This document shows, in pieces, positions 11,951 through 23,060 of a stretch of DNA of 60,000 bases. The notes beneath the pieces were generated by a model. That model saw only the letters and a program-made list of their open reading frames with translations. It did not search any database and was not told where the DNA came from. A program made the position numbers and the translations under genes. The stretch comes from Cristatella mucedo (lineage: Eukaryota; Bryozoa; Phylactolaemata; Cristatellidae), in assembly GCA_009760855.2 (NCBI GenBank), contig WPIO01000079.1:1503501-1563500 (forward strand), written 5' to 3'. Positions within the stretch are counted from its first letter, which is position 1. The number at the start of each line of letters is the position of its first letter.

Positions 11951-12194
11951 CGTATACACGCACGTACACACGCCCCGCAAGCAAAGATGGCGCCACCGGC
12001 AGCCGACGCGTTGCTCTGCGTGCGCTTGCGCGGCGGCGAGCTCAACGGTTTACCAGTCTGCTCCGAGCGGTTCGTGGAATGCGCGTGGGAATCGCCATCG
12101 CACGGCCGACGCACGTCTGCGAGCGTGACTTGGCCGCGCGCCGCCGTCTGGATAGGTCACTGGGCGAACGCGAGGCGGCCAGCAGGCCGGCCAT

Positions 12195-12225
12195 CGGCGG
12201 CGGCGGCGGCGGCGGCGGCAGCGGC
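12195..12225. repeat. (GGC)n triplet repeat
   Basis: About eight GGC units with one GCA variant, in the CpG-rich block. It reads as poly-Ala or poly-Gly depending on frame. Confidence 0.85.
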
Positions 12226-13143
12226 AGCGAAATTCCTAGCCGAGCTAAGCCGTGCGGCGCTCGGTGGCTCGGATGTTTAGAGCTCCTTCGGAATGCGCGC
12301 GCCGCGCCGCAGCAGAGAGCAGCCGACGATCGCGGCGCGGCTTGAGAAGGACTGGATTTTTTACCGTGACTCGCGTGATCGCCCGGGAGACTAATTTAGG
12401 CGAGCAGCGTCTCGCGCTCGCCAGAGATGGCGCGCTTTTTATCGCCGCGAAATGCAGCGCTGCCGTTAATAGCGGCGCAGCTGCAAAGACGCCGACAGCG
12501 GCGGTGGCAGCAGCGGCGACGGTGGTGGCGCTCAGTTCCAAATCTGGCCTCTGTGGACAGTGGCCTGCTTCCAAACATCCGATTCCCAGCTCCACTTAGT
12601 AGTTCAAAGCGATTGCGGCGGCGTCTTTCCGGATACAGACTGCAGTTAGGGGCTCAATAGAGCGTTTTTGAAGATGATCGGCGATGCACGTGCAGGGCGG
12701 TGCGGCGGCGCCAGCAGAGGCGACCCTCTACTGTTCTCACACCGGAGGGATCTCGGGTCGGCTGCGGCGATCGCGCGGTATTTCGCACGGAGTAGGAGGC
12801 TGGGTGCCGCTGCCCCGCGCAGCCGACCTTGGATTCGTCTAATGGCATCCTATCAGCTTCGCGGCAGCCAGGACGCCGTTCATTTTCAGATCGGCAAACG
12901 GGTTGAGACGCACTTTGGGCATGGGCGTCAGCAGCATGGCTGCGCCATTATAAATCGGCAGACATGGTAATCGGAGGCTGGAGTTTTTCCCGAAAGCAAG
13001 TGTAGGTCCGACACTGCCATACACGGCCGTTGCAGGGTCTGTGGTCCTCTCTGTGGCTGCGAGTTATGAAAAGTAAAGCTCATTCGAATAGTACCGCCAG
13101 TGAACCTTATCTCACGACGCGTGCTTCACGAGTGCCGCCATGG

Positions 13144-13200
13144 TTAAGCCCGCGACCTTTGTGAAGGCGAGCGCTTAAGCACTGAACCAAACTAGGTCAC
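13144..13200 (-). mobile_element. SINE head fragment or tRNA-like element, short-spacer variant
   Basis: On the minus strand it reads GTGACCTAGTTTGGTTCAG, then TGCTTAAGCGCTCGCC, then GGTCGCGGGCTTAA. This follows the head of the SINE at 59541-59694, but about 13 bases between the GCTCGCC and GGTCG blocks are missing. The B-box-like part is weaker. No LINE-type tail is visible, so it is either a truncated SINE or a diverged tRNA pseudogene. Confidence 0.5.
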
Positions 13201-13734
13201 GTAAGTGCTGGCGCCCCGACGATGGTCCGCACGTGCGAAGAAAGTGCCACAACGAGGCAGTACAAGTCAGGTCATCAGTTGTGACCATGAACGCTACAAC
13301 GCAAAATAGATGCCAACTGAAAATATTCATTGCAGGCTTTATATATTTGGAAAATATATTGAATTAAAGTGAAAATCCTATTTTCATCGCAGCGACACGC
13401 CGCCGACTAGGTAGCTTCGGGATGAATACACAGCAGAACCTTCTCGCGTTCAAAAGCATCTTGCTCAGGCAAGCGGCGCTGCGAAAGCGCTTCTGAGGCG
13501 ACGCGAACACTCTCTGCCCAGTCCAGGATTCGAACGGGTGCGAGCGGCAGGGAAACTAAAAAACGGCGAATGCGAACGAACTTCGGCCGCTGCGGAGCTG
13601 AAATTTTATTCGCCGACGCGACGCTCCACGTGGGCGGCGGCAGGCGGACCGCCGCCGCTGCTGCTGCTGCGTATGTCAGCCGCGACTGGAATTCGGCTCG
13701 GCGAGCGGAACTCAGCCCGCGGACCGAGGCCCTG

Positions 13735-13736
<2 letters not shown>

Positions 13737-13774
<38 letters not shown>
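13737..13774. repeat. (GCC)12 triplet repeat
   Basis: Twelve uninterrupted GCC/CCG units in a CpG-rich context. It reads as poly-Ala, poly-Pro or poly-Arg in different frames; no frame can be chosen as coding. Confidence 0.95.
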
Positions 13775-13775
<1 letters not shown>

Positions 13776-14489
13776 AACAGGCCTTCTCGCTGCTTCTACG
13801 GTAGCTGGCGAAGCGCCACGAAAACAAAGGCAGTGAACAAAGCGGGCCGCCAGAACAAAGGGCAAAGGGCAAAGCGTGCCTGCAACCTGACTTGCACCTG
13901 CGACCTGACCTGCAACCTGACCGTGCTCGCCCGCTCGCCCCGTGGCGGCAGCGGTGGTGGTAGGACGTTCGCGATGCCTCGCGAGCGGCGCGAGGTGCTT
14001 CGCTCCGCTCGCTCGCTGCTAGCGCCCCGCCCCGACGCGCCCCAATCCGCCTTGACCGATTGATGAGCGACGCCGCCGCTGCGCCGGCGTCTTCGCCGCT
14101 CGGCGGCCCGGCGAATGTCGCCGGGCCGCGTTTTCCGCACCCAGCCGTGTTGCCCGCGCGCTAGAGAGCGTATGAGCTAGGCGGCGGGAGCGGCGGCGGC
14201 GAGGAAGGGAGCGCTGCGAGCCGGCGCCTGCTCGGGCGCAGGGATCGGCGCCGCCGAGCCTGGCGGACGCATTTTTTATCAGGAGGTTTTCGGTGATGGT
14301 ACGAGTCCAGCGAGGCAATGCACTGCAGGCCCGTATTCCTGGAGGAGGGAGATATCCGTCGCGCGAGAGTCGTCCTCGCCCTGCGATCTGTCGGCTTCGT
14401 CCGCTTCACGACTGTGGCTCCGCCACGTCACTACGACCAGTCGACGTATCGCACGATGAGGTCTCTTTCGAGTGTGAGGCGTTTTTGAT

Positions 14490-14745
14490 AATTACAATAA
14501 CGAGGTATTCGCATGGCGTCCTCGGAGAACTGAATCTCTTTCATGCCACATTGCAGACTGTAAAGAAAGGATGGCCTGATGATTAGCGGCGACGTTTGCA
14601 ATGTCATCGAGAATAACATTGTTAGGCGGACATGCACAGGGTCGACCTATAGATATGGCTTGTAGTGCAGGGCACAGTATCAGCACGCGCAAGCGAGCAA
14701 AGCGCAAACCACGTGGACCCAGTAAATGCTGTACGCAGGTGCGTT
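14490..14745 (-). mobile_element. Family A LINE 3' end, strongly diverged
   Basis: Left-to-right the plus strand shows the family A minus-strand signature: GGCGTCCTCGGAGAACTGAATCTC-like hairpin remains, ACATTGTTAGGCGGACATGC, ACAGTATCAGCACGC and GTGGACCCAGTAAATGCTGT-like blocks in the correct order. The tail is lost and the intervening sequence is heavily changed, so this is an old insertion at the edge of the CpG-rich block. Confidence 0.65.
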
Positions 14746-15470
14746 CTAACTCCTCCGCGCATCGAATCGAATGGCGAACAAATGAGCAGCTGAGTGGACA
14801 GCGGCCGCTGTCCAGCAGCCGCTGTCGTGCAAGCTCGGTCAAGCCGCAGCGGCATGGCCGCCGCCGCCGCCGCAAGCTGCGAATTACGTCAAAGGTAGAA
14901 TGAGCGACAGAGGATGACAGGGAGCGTAATATCGAGGGAGCGGAGATCGAACTGAACCGAACTGAATCGAACGGAATTGCTCGCCTCACACAAAGAAGAT
15001 ATTCCTTGGGCTCTCGCAAAGACAAGGAAAAAATCGCTCGACGAACGACCTCAGCCAATCGGAGAGCGCGAGCTCGAGCTCGAGCGAGCAGCAGCGGCAG
15101 CACTCGACGACTTCTTAAGAATGAGACAGCAGCGCTAGCCGATTTGGAGAGCCCTAGCCGTGACTAGACGCGCAGGTTCTTAAAAAATGACCGCAATATT
15201 CTCCATGACTACAGTAGGTTTAACCCAATAGCAGATGGTGCATAGTGATTTGCCCGAGTAGTCCTCACCGTTTCGAGTAGCCGCATAGTGCCTGCAGTGT
15301 GTGCAGACTAAACGACCGTCGCACGTCAAGCTGAAAATACTGAGCGAAATTTTGCAAGCAACGCTATTAATCTGAACGAACGGCTGTCAAATTATTGTCG
15401 GCCTGCAGTTCATAGGCAATTAAACTCTGAAAACCTGGCAGTGCAAAGAATTAATCGGGGACCCTGAGTG
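14746..15470. other. No gene recognised; CpG-rich to about 15.1 kb
   Basis: GC-rich sequence with an ACTGAA/ATCGAACGGAA run near 14955 and GAGCTCGAGCTCGAGC at 15070-15085. AT-balanced DNA follows. The minus-strand frame 14492-15103 overlaps a LINE remnant and is not credible as a gene. Confidence 0.5.
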
Positions 15471-15488
15471 CCTTCTTGCGTTCTTTCA

Positions 15489-15830
15489 GATGCTGGCTTG
15501 CTCACGTTACTGGTGTGCTGTTTCATGCTTGTGCAAGCACAGTGTGGCGCAATTAATCGTCGCTTGATTATTGATCCTGTTACACCAAATTTTAAAGCAC
15601 GTCTGCTTAGATTGCGTCCTTTCAGGGTGCCAAGAAAATTACACGTTAAACTACGTTTAAACCTTACGCCATATTGCTCCAAGTTATCAGGAGTTGCTTT
15701 GAAATTTAATAGACTTAAAAGTATAGAGAATGGCTATTACTTCCGAAAAACTTACTTTACTGAGCACGAGAGCCATACAACTGAAGTGTACTTGAAAAAA
15801 TATAATTTCAGATATTATTATAGCGCCTAA
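15489..15830 (+). CDS. Candidate exon or orphan reading frame with hydrophobic N-terminus
   Basis: A 120-codon open frame spans 15468-15830. An acceptor-like polypyrimidine tract (TTCTTGCGTTCTTTCAG) ends at 15489, so any exon would begin there, in phase 1. The peptide starts with a strongly hydrophobic segment (LLTLLVCCFMLVQA) followed by a basic region (RLLRLRPFRVPRK). That resembles a signal peptide or membrane anchor. The frame's last codons run into a TTATTATAGCGCC repeat-like stretch, and the stop lies there. No domain is recognised. It could be part of a degraded retroelement or chance. Confidence is low. Confidence 0.2.
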   Translation, partial: DAGLLTLLVCCFMLVQAQCGAINRRLIIDPVTPNFKARLLRLRPFRVPRKLHVKLRLNLTPYCSKLSGVALKFNRLKSIENGYYFRKTYFTEHESHTTEVYLKKYNFRYYYSA

Positions 15831-15862
15831 GAGAAGCGAATTAAACGCCTAAGATAATTTAA
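15815..15862 (-). mobile_element. Short SINE/LINE tail-like remnant
   Basis: ATTATTATAGCGCCTAAG followed by AGAAGCGAATTAAACGCC resembles the minus-strand tail of the SINE and family A (ATATAGCGCCCCAAGAGAAC...AGGCGC). It is only about 45 bp, so the call is tentative. Confidence 0.35.
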
Positions 15863-16770
15863 TGTCTGTTGCGTTTCAAAAAATTGCATCTATATCTACA
15901 GCCAAACAAGTTTGGTTGTTAAATAACACAGATTATTACTTGTTTATTTAAATTTTTGCACTGTCGCACTAATCACAATATAATAGTTAAACTGCATGTG
16001 GCATGGACATAAAATGACAGTTCAGTATTGATTTGGCAAATGTGTATTGTGCATTACTGTAGGAAATAACCATTAAACTTTACCAATCAGCTTTTTAAAT
16101 GCATTCATAGTTACAAATTTTAAAATGTATTCCCTGTAAAATTCTAGTTTCCAAGTGTATATAAATAGTGTAAATACGGGAGCTCTTAACGTACCCGTTC
16201 AGTTTAGTTCCAGCTTCCTAATCTAATACTTAAGTACATAAAATTTTCGGAGATGTCAATGAAAAAGAGTCCTTGACAGCTCTATGGATATCCCTTTGGT
16301 TAAGCTTATTAAATGGATCAACCAGAAAGTCTTTTTTCTTCGATTCCGAGCATTTTGTTCGTTTCAGAGACTTCAGCTCAGCCGACTCTGCTCCCTTTAA
16401 GTGGCTGCCGTTTCAAAGGGTCGATGACCTCTCGACAGGCCTTTTGGTTGCATGAGAACACGTTGCTTTCTGCCGACCCGCCGTTTTCCGACCCGAAACC
16501 ACTTGACAGCCGATGACAGCTAACAAAATGCACAGATGCCTCGTGTGCGTTGATTAGCCGCTCGCCTGCCGTGTCGTCAGCCATTCGCCATTGAATTGCT
16601 GGGCTGATCAGCCCAGCCAAGACAAACATAGTCCAAGTTCTCAAACTGGACTCGGGGCACAGTAGACGCATTCTCCTACGTTTTTCGGCCAATTTAACGA
16701 GATACGGTTGAATATTGCTCGACGCGGCCGCACCGCATTGGTAGACTTTCTCTTACTCTGGCTCTCTTGG
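15863..16770. other. No gene recognised
   Basis: AT-rich unassigned sequence up to the satellite array. The minus-strand frame 16378-16692 (104 codons) has no recognisable motif. Confidence 0.55.
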
Positions 16771-17470
16771 CGCATCTCTTAGATTGTCATCGCATCTCTT
16801 AGATTGTCATCGCATCTCTTAGATTGTTATCGCATCTCTTAGATTGTCATCGCATCTCTTAGATTGTCATCGCATCTCTTAGATTGTCATCGCATCTCTT
16901 AGATTGTCATCGCATCTCTTAGATTGTTATCGCATCTCTTAGATTGTCATCGCATCTCTTAGATTGTCATCGCATCTCTTAGATTGTCATCGCATCTCTT
17001 AGATTGTCAACGCATCTCTTAGATTGCCATCGCATCTCTTAGATTGTCATCGCATCTCTTAGATTGTCATCGCATCTCTTAGATTGTCATCGCATCTCTT
17101 AGATTGTCATCGCATCTCTTAGATTGTCATCGCATCTCTTAGATTGTCAACGCATCTCTTAGATTGCCATCGCATCTCTTAGATTGTCATCGCATCTCTT
17201 AGATTGTCATCGCATCTCTTAGATTGTTATCGCATCTCTTAGATTGTCATCGCATCTCTTAGATTGTCATCGCATCTCTTAGATTGTCATCGCATCTCTT
17301 AGATTGTCAACGCATCTCTTAGATTGCCATCGCATCTCTTAGATTGTCATCGCATCTCTTAGATTGTCATCGCATCTCTTAGATTGTCATCGCATCTCTT
17401 AGATTGTCATCGCATCTCTTAGATTGTCATCGCATTTCTTAGATTGTCATCGCATCTCTTAGATTGTCAA
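16771..17470. repeat. 20-bp satellite array, 35 copies, with nested higher-order pattern
   Basis: Thirty-five exact-length units of CGCATCTCTTAGATTGTCAT occupy 700 bp with no length change. Numbering from 1, GTTAT variants are units 3, 8 and 23. GTCAA variants are units 12, 19, 27 and 35. GCCAT variants are units 13, 20 and 28, each directly after a GTCAA unit. Unit 34 has CGCATTTCTT. The block from unit 8 to 13 recurs at 23 to 28, a 15-unit (300-bp) offset. Every frame meets a TAG each 60 bp, so it is not coding. Confidence 0.98.
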
Positions 17471-18066
17471 AGCAGCATCCTGATGGAAGTACGATTGGCT
17501 CACCTGGAAGTATGTTGAAGACTTAAAACAATGCAAGATTCTTGATGGGTCTCCAAAAGGCTTTACAACTTTTCCAGGGGAGCTGCCCTGTGGAAATCGG
17601 AAATCATTACACTCACCACGAATACCTTACTTGGCCGATGACGAACTAGCTCTTAGTAGGTTCAAAAAATGCAAGTAGGAGCCACTAGTGGTAGTCTCTA
17701 AGAGGCCGATGATGCCACAACTGCATGTAAAATTGTACATGATGAAGAAAGGAGGTGGACTTCCAGATAAGTGATCACTGCGTTTGAGTAACTTCAAAAC
17801 TATTCTCCCAGCGGTCTGACGAAACGATAGGAGCAAGTGTTTGTGGACCCGGGATAAAAACTATATCTGAGAAGAATTTTATTCACTTGACGCTCGCCGC
17901 TAGTAAGGCGATGGAAGCTCGAAGCAGTAAAACTCGTTAATAGTGACGTAGTAGAAACTGCAGGACTTAATAATTCCAAGTTCGCGGATAGGGAGCGCCG
18001 TACATTAACCCAAACTGTAATAAGCCCGACAGCGGAGAAGAGAGACACTTTCCTAGTATTTCCGGC
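17471..18066. other. No gene recognised
   Basis: Unassigned sequence between the satellite and the endonuclease remnant. It may include diverged upstream LINE sequence, but no motif could be aligned. Confidence 0.5.
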
Positions 18067-18633
18067 ATGGTCTCAAACCATCAGGCATTGTGTACATCAA
18101 GCTCAGCTGTGAAATCTAACTTAGTGATTATCAGACTTCAAATTATTGCAGCGGTCAATCTTAAATTTAGCCTCGAGTGCTCTCGCAAAATCTGCAATAA
18201 GCACCTAATATTATATGAGATGATTCTTGAAGACAGTCTTGACCGATTTGCTTCGACTAAGACCTTGCTGAAACCAATATCTTGCCCAATCATAACCGAC
18301 GCCACCCCAACTTGCTTCTTCTTTCATAACCATAGATTAATTAGATATGGAGGATGCGAAATATTTTTCGCACGCACCCTCCTCAATCCTAAACCGTTTG
18401 CAGTTCCCTCTAAGCAATCTTTCGAATCTCTTATTTTGATTCCTTCCGATAAGAAGCTGCCTGATGACTGTAATATATCAACCTCCAGGCACACAGTCTT
18501 TCATCTCACATTTCTCTCACCTTATTTCTACTCTGTATGCAAGAAATCGCAATTTCACCGCTACGTGAGTGATGCTAGCATGAATCTTATTAACATAACT
18601 GACCATTTAGTGCTAGTTTTGTGTGATAATTGA
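18067..18633 (+). pseudogene. Degraded APE-type endonuclease domain of an L2/CR1-like LINE
   Basis: A 188-codon open frame keeps the order of landmarks of the apurinic-type endonuclease of LINE ORF2 proteins. NKHLILYEMILEDSLDRFA (44-62) matches the N-terminal strand and helix. TKTLL (64-68) sits at the usual TETWL position, so the catalytic Glu is lost. YGGCEIFF (94-101) is in place of RGGGVGIFF, followed by SFESLIL (118-124). LVLVLCDN (181-188) is in place of the hydrophobic-GDFN motif, with Gly changed to Cys. The frame then stops. RT sequence of family A type follows at about 18.88 kb, too close for an intact element, so the intervening part is deleted. This is the only endonuclease region seen in the window. 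Whether it belongs to family A or B cannot be told. Confidence 0.65.
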
Positions 18634-18791
18634 TTTTTCTCTCTTGCGGCTGATGTGCATGACTTACTTACAACACGGGTCACAGACTCGCTCGTTAATT
18701 TTCCTACAATCGGATGGTTTATTCACCTAATGGATCTGAATTGTGTGCATTAGATCACACGACAATCTTATTCAGTGCTCAGTGTGTGACA

Positions 18792-18826
18792 GTTTTCGAT
18801 TCAAATATCGCCTATGAATCGAAAAC
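18792..18826. repeat. Perfect 12-bp hairpin
   Basis: GTTTTCGATTCA (18792-18803) and TGAATCGAAAAC (18815-18826) are exact reverse complements around an 11-base loop. It lies between the endonuclease remnant and the RT remnant. Confidence 0.9.
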
Positions 18827-18879
18827 CTTTGAGCCCTTGATATCGATACTGTTCGCTGATATCGCTGCAAGCATGGCTG

Positions 18880-19455
18880 ACATCCCACTTGGACTATGGC
18901 AACTTTTCTCAAAGTGAATCAACATAAATGACTTACTAGTTAGAGGCAAACCATGTTTGAATCAGAAAATGATAAGCTTTATGCTCGAAATTGCGCAAAA
19001 TCCAAGTTTCCTGTTGTTAAGTTACCTCACGTAAGACGACCACATTAGCCAACTGTGCATACTTTCATCTAGTTAACATTTCAAAATTCTGACCTGCTTA
19101 GACTGTGAAGCTACATCTGAAGTGGCCCAAGCATTCTGCAATCCTTTCTTAGGGAAATCATCATCATTATGATTATATATCTGAAGGCTTACAGTTTTTC
19201 CGTTCTCTGCAGCTTGGCTCGTCTGTAGTAATCCCGGCATTTGCCGCATCACACCCTTTCCTGCCAACCTGCAAGATTCGCTCCGATGCAAGCTGCGAAA
19301 TCGTTTTGACAACAAGATCCTGGCTCTTAGTTTTAGGTTAAATTACTATCTTTCTCCAGCTTCTGCGCCGGAGTCAGACAGGGAATCTGACTATGCACTT
19401 TGTTTTTCTAACTCAGATCATTCAGGTAGGCCTCACAAGAATCTAAAATCTTGTA
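18880..19455 (+). mobile_element. Family A-like LINE, RT C-terminal part, highly diverged
   Basis: The DNA aligns in order with the 44.6-kb copy: ATGACTTACTAGTTAGAGGC (LLVRG-like), GACGACCACATTAGCCAACT, TGCAGCTTGGCTCGTCTGTAG-like (SAARLVC) and CCTGCAAGATTCG near HWLPVKQRI, ending in KSF-like codons near 19440. Many indels; not coding. It is much older than the other family A copies. Confidence 0.55.
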
Positions 19456-19794
19456 TGGAATATTTTGATATTTGTTTGTTTGCTCCAAACACTTGAATCA
19501 CATTCCTGGCAGATGTCAAGATGCCCATTTCCTTCACGACCATGAAAAATAAGCTCACGTATTAGAAATTTTTCTGAAACCATTTGGTCAGTCCTGGTAA
19601 TTTGTCTTTTGTTTGGTGACTCGCAGCGGGGTTTTCCCTTTAGCCTGGGCCAACGAAAAGAAAGCAACTAGGCCACTGCTGGTGGCTATGAACACGGCTG
19701 AAAGGCTAGTTAAAAAAATCCCAGAGGTGTGATCATGTGTATTTTCTGTGAATAGAGCTAGGATGGCCACCGGCTGAACATCGGACACACAGCA

Positions 19795-20195
19795 ACGCTC
19801 CTGCTCTGACCCTAATAAGCGGTCATGGCTTGGCTCCTCCATACCTAGCTGTACTGCTTCATCATTTTAAGCCTCTAATGGTCCTCTACACCTCCGTAGA
19901 CGATGTATCAGCTATTCTATTCCTCCGTCTAAAGACCTCTGGTGACGGAAACCTTCGCTCTGTAGGTCCTATGCTGTGGAAATCGCTTCAACATTTCTTA
20001 TGGAACGACAAGTAATCTCCTACTGTCGACTATGGCACATCTTTTCCAGCCGTCCTGAGCTACTACTATTTCAAAGGTTCTCCTTAGTCTTCTGCGCTTC
20101 CAAATGTATCATTACTGCATGAGATAAAGTCTGTTGCTACCGAATGCGTACCGGAAGCCTTTTAGACTAGGAGTGAGCTACACAAAACTCTCCTG
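19795..20195 (+). mobile_element. Family B LINE, C-terminal fragment
   Basis: The plus strand here matches the reverse complement of 48300-48720. Landmarks are HGLAPPYLAVLLHHFKPL, then GDGNLRSVGPMLWKSLQHF (frame 19830-20015), then the LSYYYF and VCYRMRTGSLLD-like segments. Stops interrupt the end. Both flanks lack clear tail sequence. Confidence 0.75.
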
Positions 20196-20300
20196 CGTAA
20201 TGCCCACATAGTCTTCGCGGCCTTTTGGAGTTACAGGCGGAGATACATTGTGCATCGTGCAAAAGATTCCCTGTGTCTGCCTCTATGCCTGTCTCTATCT

Positions 20301-20486
20301 CTGCATCCGTCTCCGTCTCCGTCTCCGCCTCCGTCTCCGCCTCCGTGTCCGTCTCCGCCTCCGTCTCCACCTCCGTCTTCGCCTCCGTCTCCGCCTCCGT
20401 CTCCGCCTCCGCCTCCGTCTCCGTCTCCGTCTCCGTCTCCGCCTCCGCCTCCACCTCCGCCTCCGTCTCCGTCTCCGTTTCCGTCT
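20301..20486. repeat. (CTCCGT/CTCCGC)n hexanucleotide array
   Basis: About 31 hexamers mixing CTCCGT and CTCCGC, with a few CTCCAC and TTCCGT variants. All frames are open because the unit has no stop. Ser-Val/Pro-Ser runs on plus and Glu-Thr/Glu-Ala runs on minus are artefacts of the repeat. A similar array lies at 47661-47868 in the same orientation. Confidence 0.95.
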
Positions 20487-20984
20487 GTCTATCAGCCTCT
20501 CTCTGGCTTGCTCTCTATAAATGTCAATGCGCTTCGTCAACTCTCTTAATTCCCTTATATCTCACAGGTTTAAGGCATGCTCATGTACACTGAGGTAGAA
20601 CAATTCTCACTCCGCCTTTTATTCAACTAGGTATAGTTAATACACTCAAGATGCAGGAATACAATTAGCAGCGTTAAAATTGCTTATTTTAAGCGTTGCC
20701 AAACATCATTCCACGGTGGGATGTTCAGTCGCCACGTTTTTCACTTGAAAAAGCCCTACACCAGATATCAGCAGGCCTTAATTGACCATTGGGTTTTATC
20801 GCAAATGTTTCGCGGCTGCGATTTTTCTCGTGAATAAATAACCTTTCTCAAGCATGTTGTATATGAATAAGCTTCATGATATACAATTTTAGTAACTTTT
20901 TCCATTCACTTGGTTGTTTTGCAGAGCGGCGGTATGTCACGTAGCTACTAACTTACGATCTGCTGCTAGCGAAGCTGTGAGATT
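20487..20984. other. No gene recognised
   Basis: AT-rich sequence with no motif or repeat that I could align elsewhere in the window. Confidence 0.55.
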
Positions 20985-21150
20985 TCACCAGCCTGTATGT
21001 TGCATGCTCCATGCCTACTATAGGTCATGTATGCTACAAGCTCTATAGCTGCGTTTTTAGTTTCTTTTCAGTATTTTCAAGTCGGGGGAGGTCTTGAGCC
21101 AGTTGGAAGTTCCGGGCTTTATAGAAGCATTGTGCATTACGAGAAGTCAA
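20985..21150 (-). mobile_element. Family A LINE 3' region, diverged fragment
   Basis: CTGCGTTTTTAGTTTCTTTT, TTTTCAAGTCGGGGGAGG and CAGTTGGAAGTTCCGGGCTT follow the order of the minus-strand family A copy at 40620-40710. The tail is absent. Confidence 0.5.
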
Positions 21151-21159
21151 AACTGGGAA

Positions 21160-21295
21160 AGTTGAAGCCGTGCATGCATGCTAGCCCTAAGCATTTGCTT
21201 AAGCTTCCCATGTCGCATATTTAAATGCATAGGAAGAGTATAAGGTCTCTTAAGGGTTGTAGACCACCTTTTAAGTATTAATACTATTATCACTT
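21160..21295 (+). mobile_element. Family A LINE 3' tail, diverged fragment
   Basis: TAAATGCATAGGAAGAGTATAAGG-like sequence followed by TCTCTTAAGGG and ATTAATACTATTATC resembles the family A hairpin and ATT tail. The outer GCGCC/GGCGC stem is lost. Confidence 0.4.
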
Positions 21296-22393
21296 ATTTA
21301 ATTCAGACCATTCAGAGGAAGTACTTAGTTAGGGACTTCATCTGGTCACTAGTTGATAAAAGTGACTTAAGTTGTATTAATTAATCAAAAGAAAAGCTAG
21401 TAAATTTTATATAAGCGTTGTTTGCTCGCCTATAAATGCATTATCAACAAAAGTTAGTTATCGCATAGCTGCTGTTTCATTGGAAAAATATTGATCCACA
21501 ATATTCTGCACCCATACTCTTTAAGTTTTACATAGAAAACATTAAAGTTTATATTTATTGCTCTCTTTGTCACCATAGCAAGGTTTGTGTGATATCGTGG
21601 TTATTTGTATTCCTTCGGAGATGTGCGCTCTTTTAAAAATACCACTAATTACATAAAAATGATTGCATTACATTGAGTTGCAACGGTTAAATGCATTTAA
21701 GGCACAGCTCTTGAAGCATTTTTATCCCAAAGGCTCTTTCAGAAATCGGGAATTATTGCTGATAAAAACGACATTCGTGGTTGAAATATTATGATGATGT
21801 CCTGTAATACATGAACGGTAATAATCTTCATACGCCTGTGTAGTTGCCACCTTCAGACAATTTTTCGCTTCAGCCGCCGCACTTTCTACAGGTCATTTTC
21901 AATTCCATACTAGTTATCAGTCAGCTATGCGTCAGCCCGTTCAAGCTCAGCTGAGCGACTAGCTGATGACTGAACTGGTTTGGTATTTTTAGCTGAGACG
22001 CCAGTGACTCTAGATATGTCTCTCACTTTTCCCAACCATTCAGACGCATGATTAGACATTTCACTCTACATGCTCATTTTTAATAAAGGAATAATTCCGC
22101 CCCTGCAAAGGTCTCGTGGCTACGGTTGCAATTAATTTGGACGTCGGAGTAAGTTTCGTACCTGCCAGTCACGTTTTACCGAAATTAAACGACCGGTTTT
22201 GTTCAATTCTTAAACCTTAGTTTCTTCTTGTCGAAGCCGAACGGTGGCAAGATCGTAACTCGAAGGATACAGCATCTACTGGGTTGAAGGAAAAGTGAAT
22301 CAGCTAGAAATAAATACTCTCAAGTAGTAGACTAGTGGGAGCCGGCGTCAAATTCTCAAAGTTCAGCCTGAGACTATATTAGTAACTCACGCA

Positions 22394-22433
<40 letters not shown>

Positions 22434-23060
22434 ATAATCCATGTAACCATCAAGTTATTTGTATTAGTAGTTCAATGTGACGAGAATCGTGATATTTGTA
22501 CCCAAGAGCACGCATTGAGACCAGCGAAGCAATCGAAAGAAGATACAAATTTGTGGGAATTGCATCTACACTTTCCTAGATGAACTAACTTTTAAACCGA
22601 AAAAAGTTGTTTAGAAACGCAAAATGAGCAGCAGAATTGTCTTACATACACAGACAATCGCAGGAAGACAGCGTAATATTTCTCGTGGAAAAACCGCTGT
22701 CAAACAGAGTAATCATGCTTCTAATTAGCACGCGGTCATTCGTACATTTATTTAGCACGAACAATCGACTAAACCCATAGGGGATCTGAAGCGAATTTAC
22801 AAGTGCTCCAAGAAAATACGATGCACAAAGAGCCTAACTACTGGAACTTGCACGCGCACACACTGGGGCAAACACATGCACACTCACACTTGCAAGCCCA
22901 AGCGATCAGAGAAAAAGCAGGTGTGTTAGCATAGAAACATTAATAACTGTATTAAATAAATGCAGTCACATTTGGTAAATGAAGCAGAGCTAGAAGCTAG
23001 CCTTGAATTTTTATTATTCGCAGTGATACGCAATGACTAGACGGTTGGACTTAAGATGGC
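21296..23060. other. No gene recognised; contains a (CT)18 tract
   Basis: AT-rich unassigned sequence. A pure CT microsatellite occupies 22397-22432. No open frame over 60 codons shows a recognisable motif. Confidence 0.6.

Noticed and set aside
13407-14318. Several 88-152-codon frames on both strands
   Set aside because: They arise from the GCC repeat and high GC; homopolymer-like Ala/Arg/Pro runs differ only by frame.
16771-17470. Regular 20-bp array considered as CRISPR
   Set aside because: Units are directly adjacent with no spacers, and the surroundings are eukaryotic; it is a satellite.
20167-20593. Glu-Thr/Ser-Val repeat protein
   Set aside because: Every frame of the CTCCGT hexamer is open; no unique sequence or start context supports coding.
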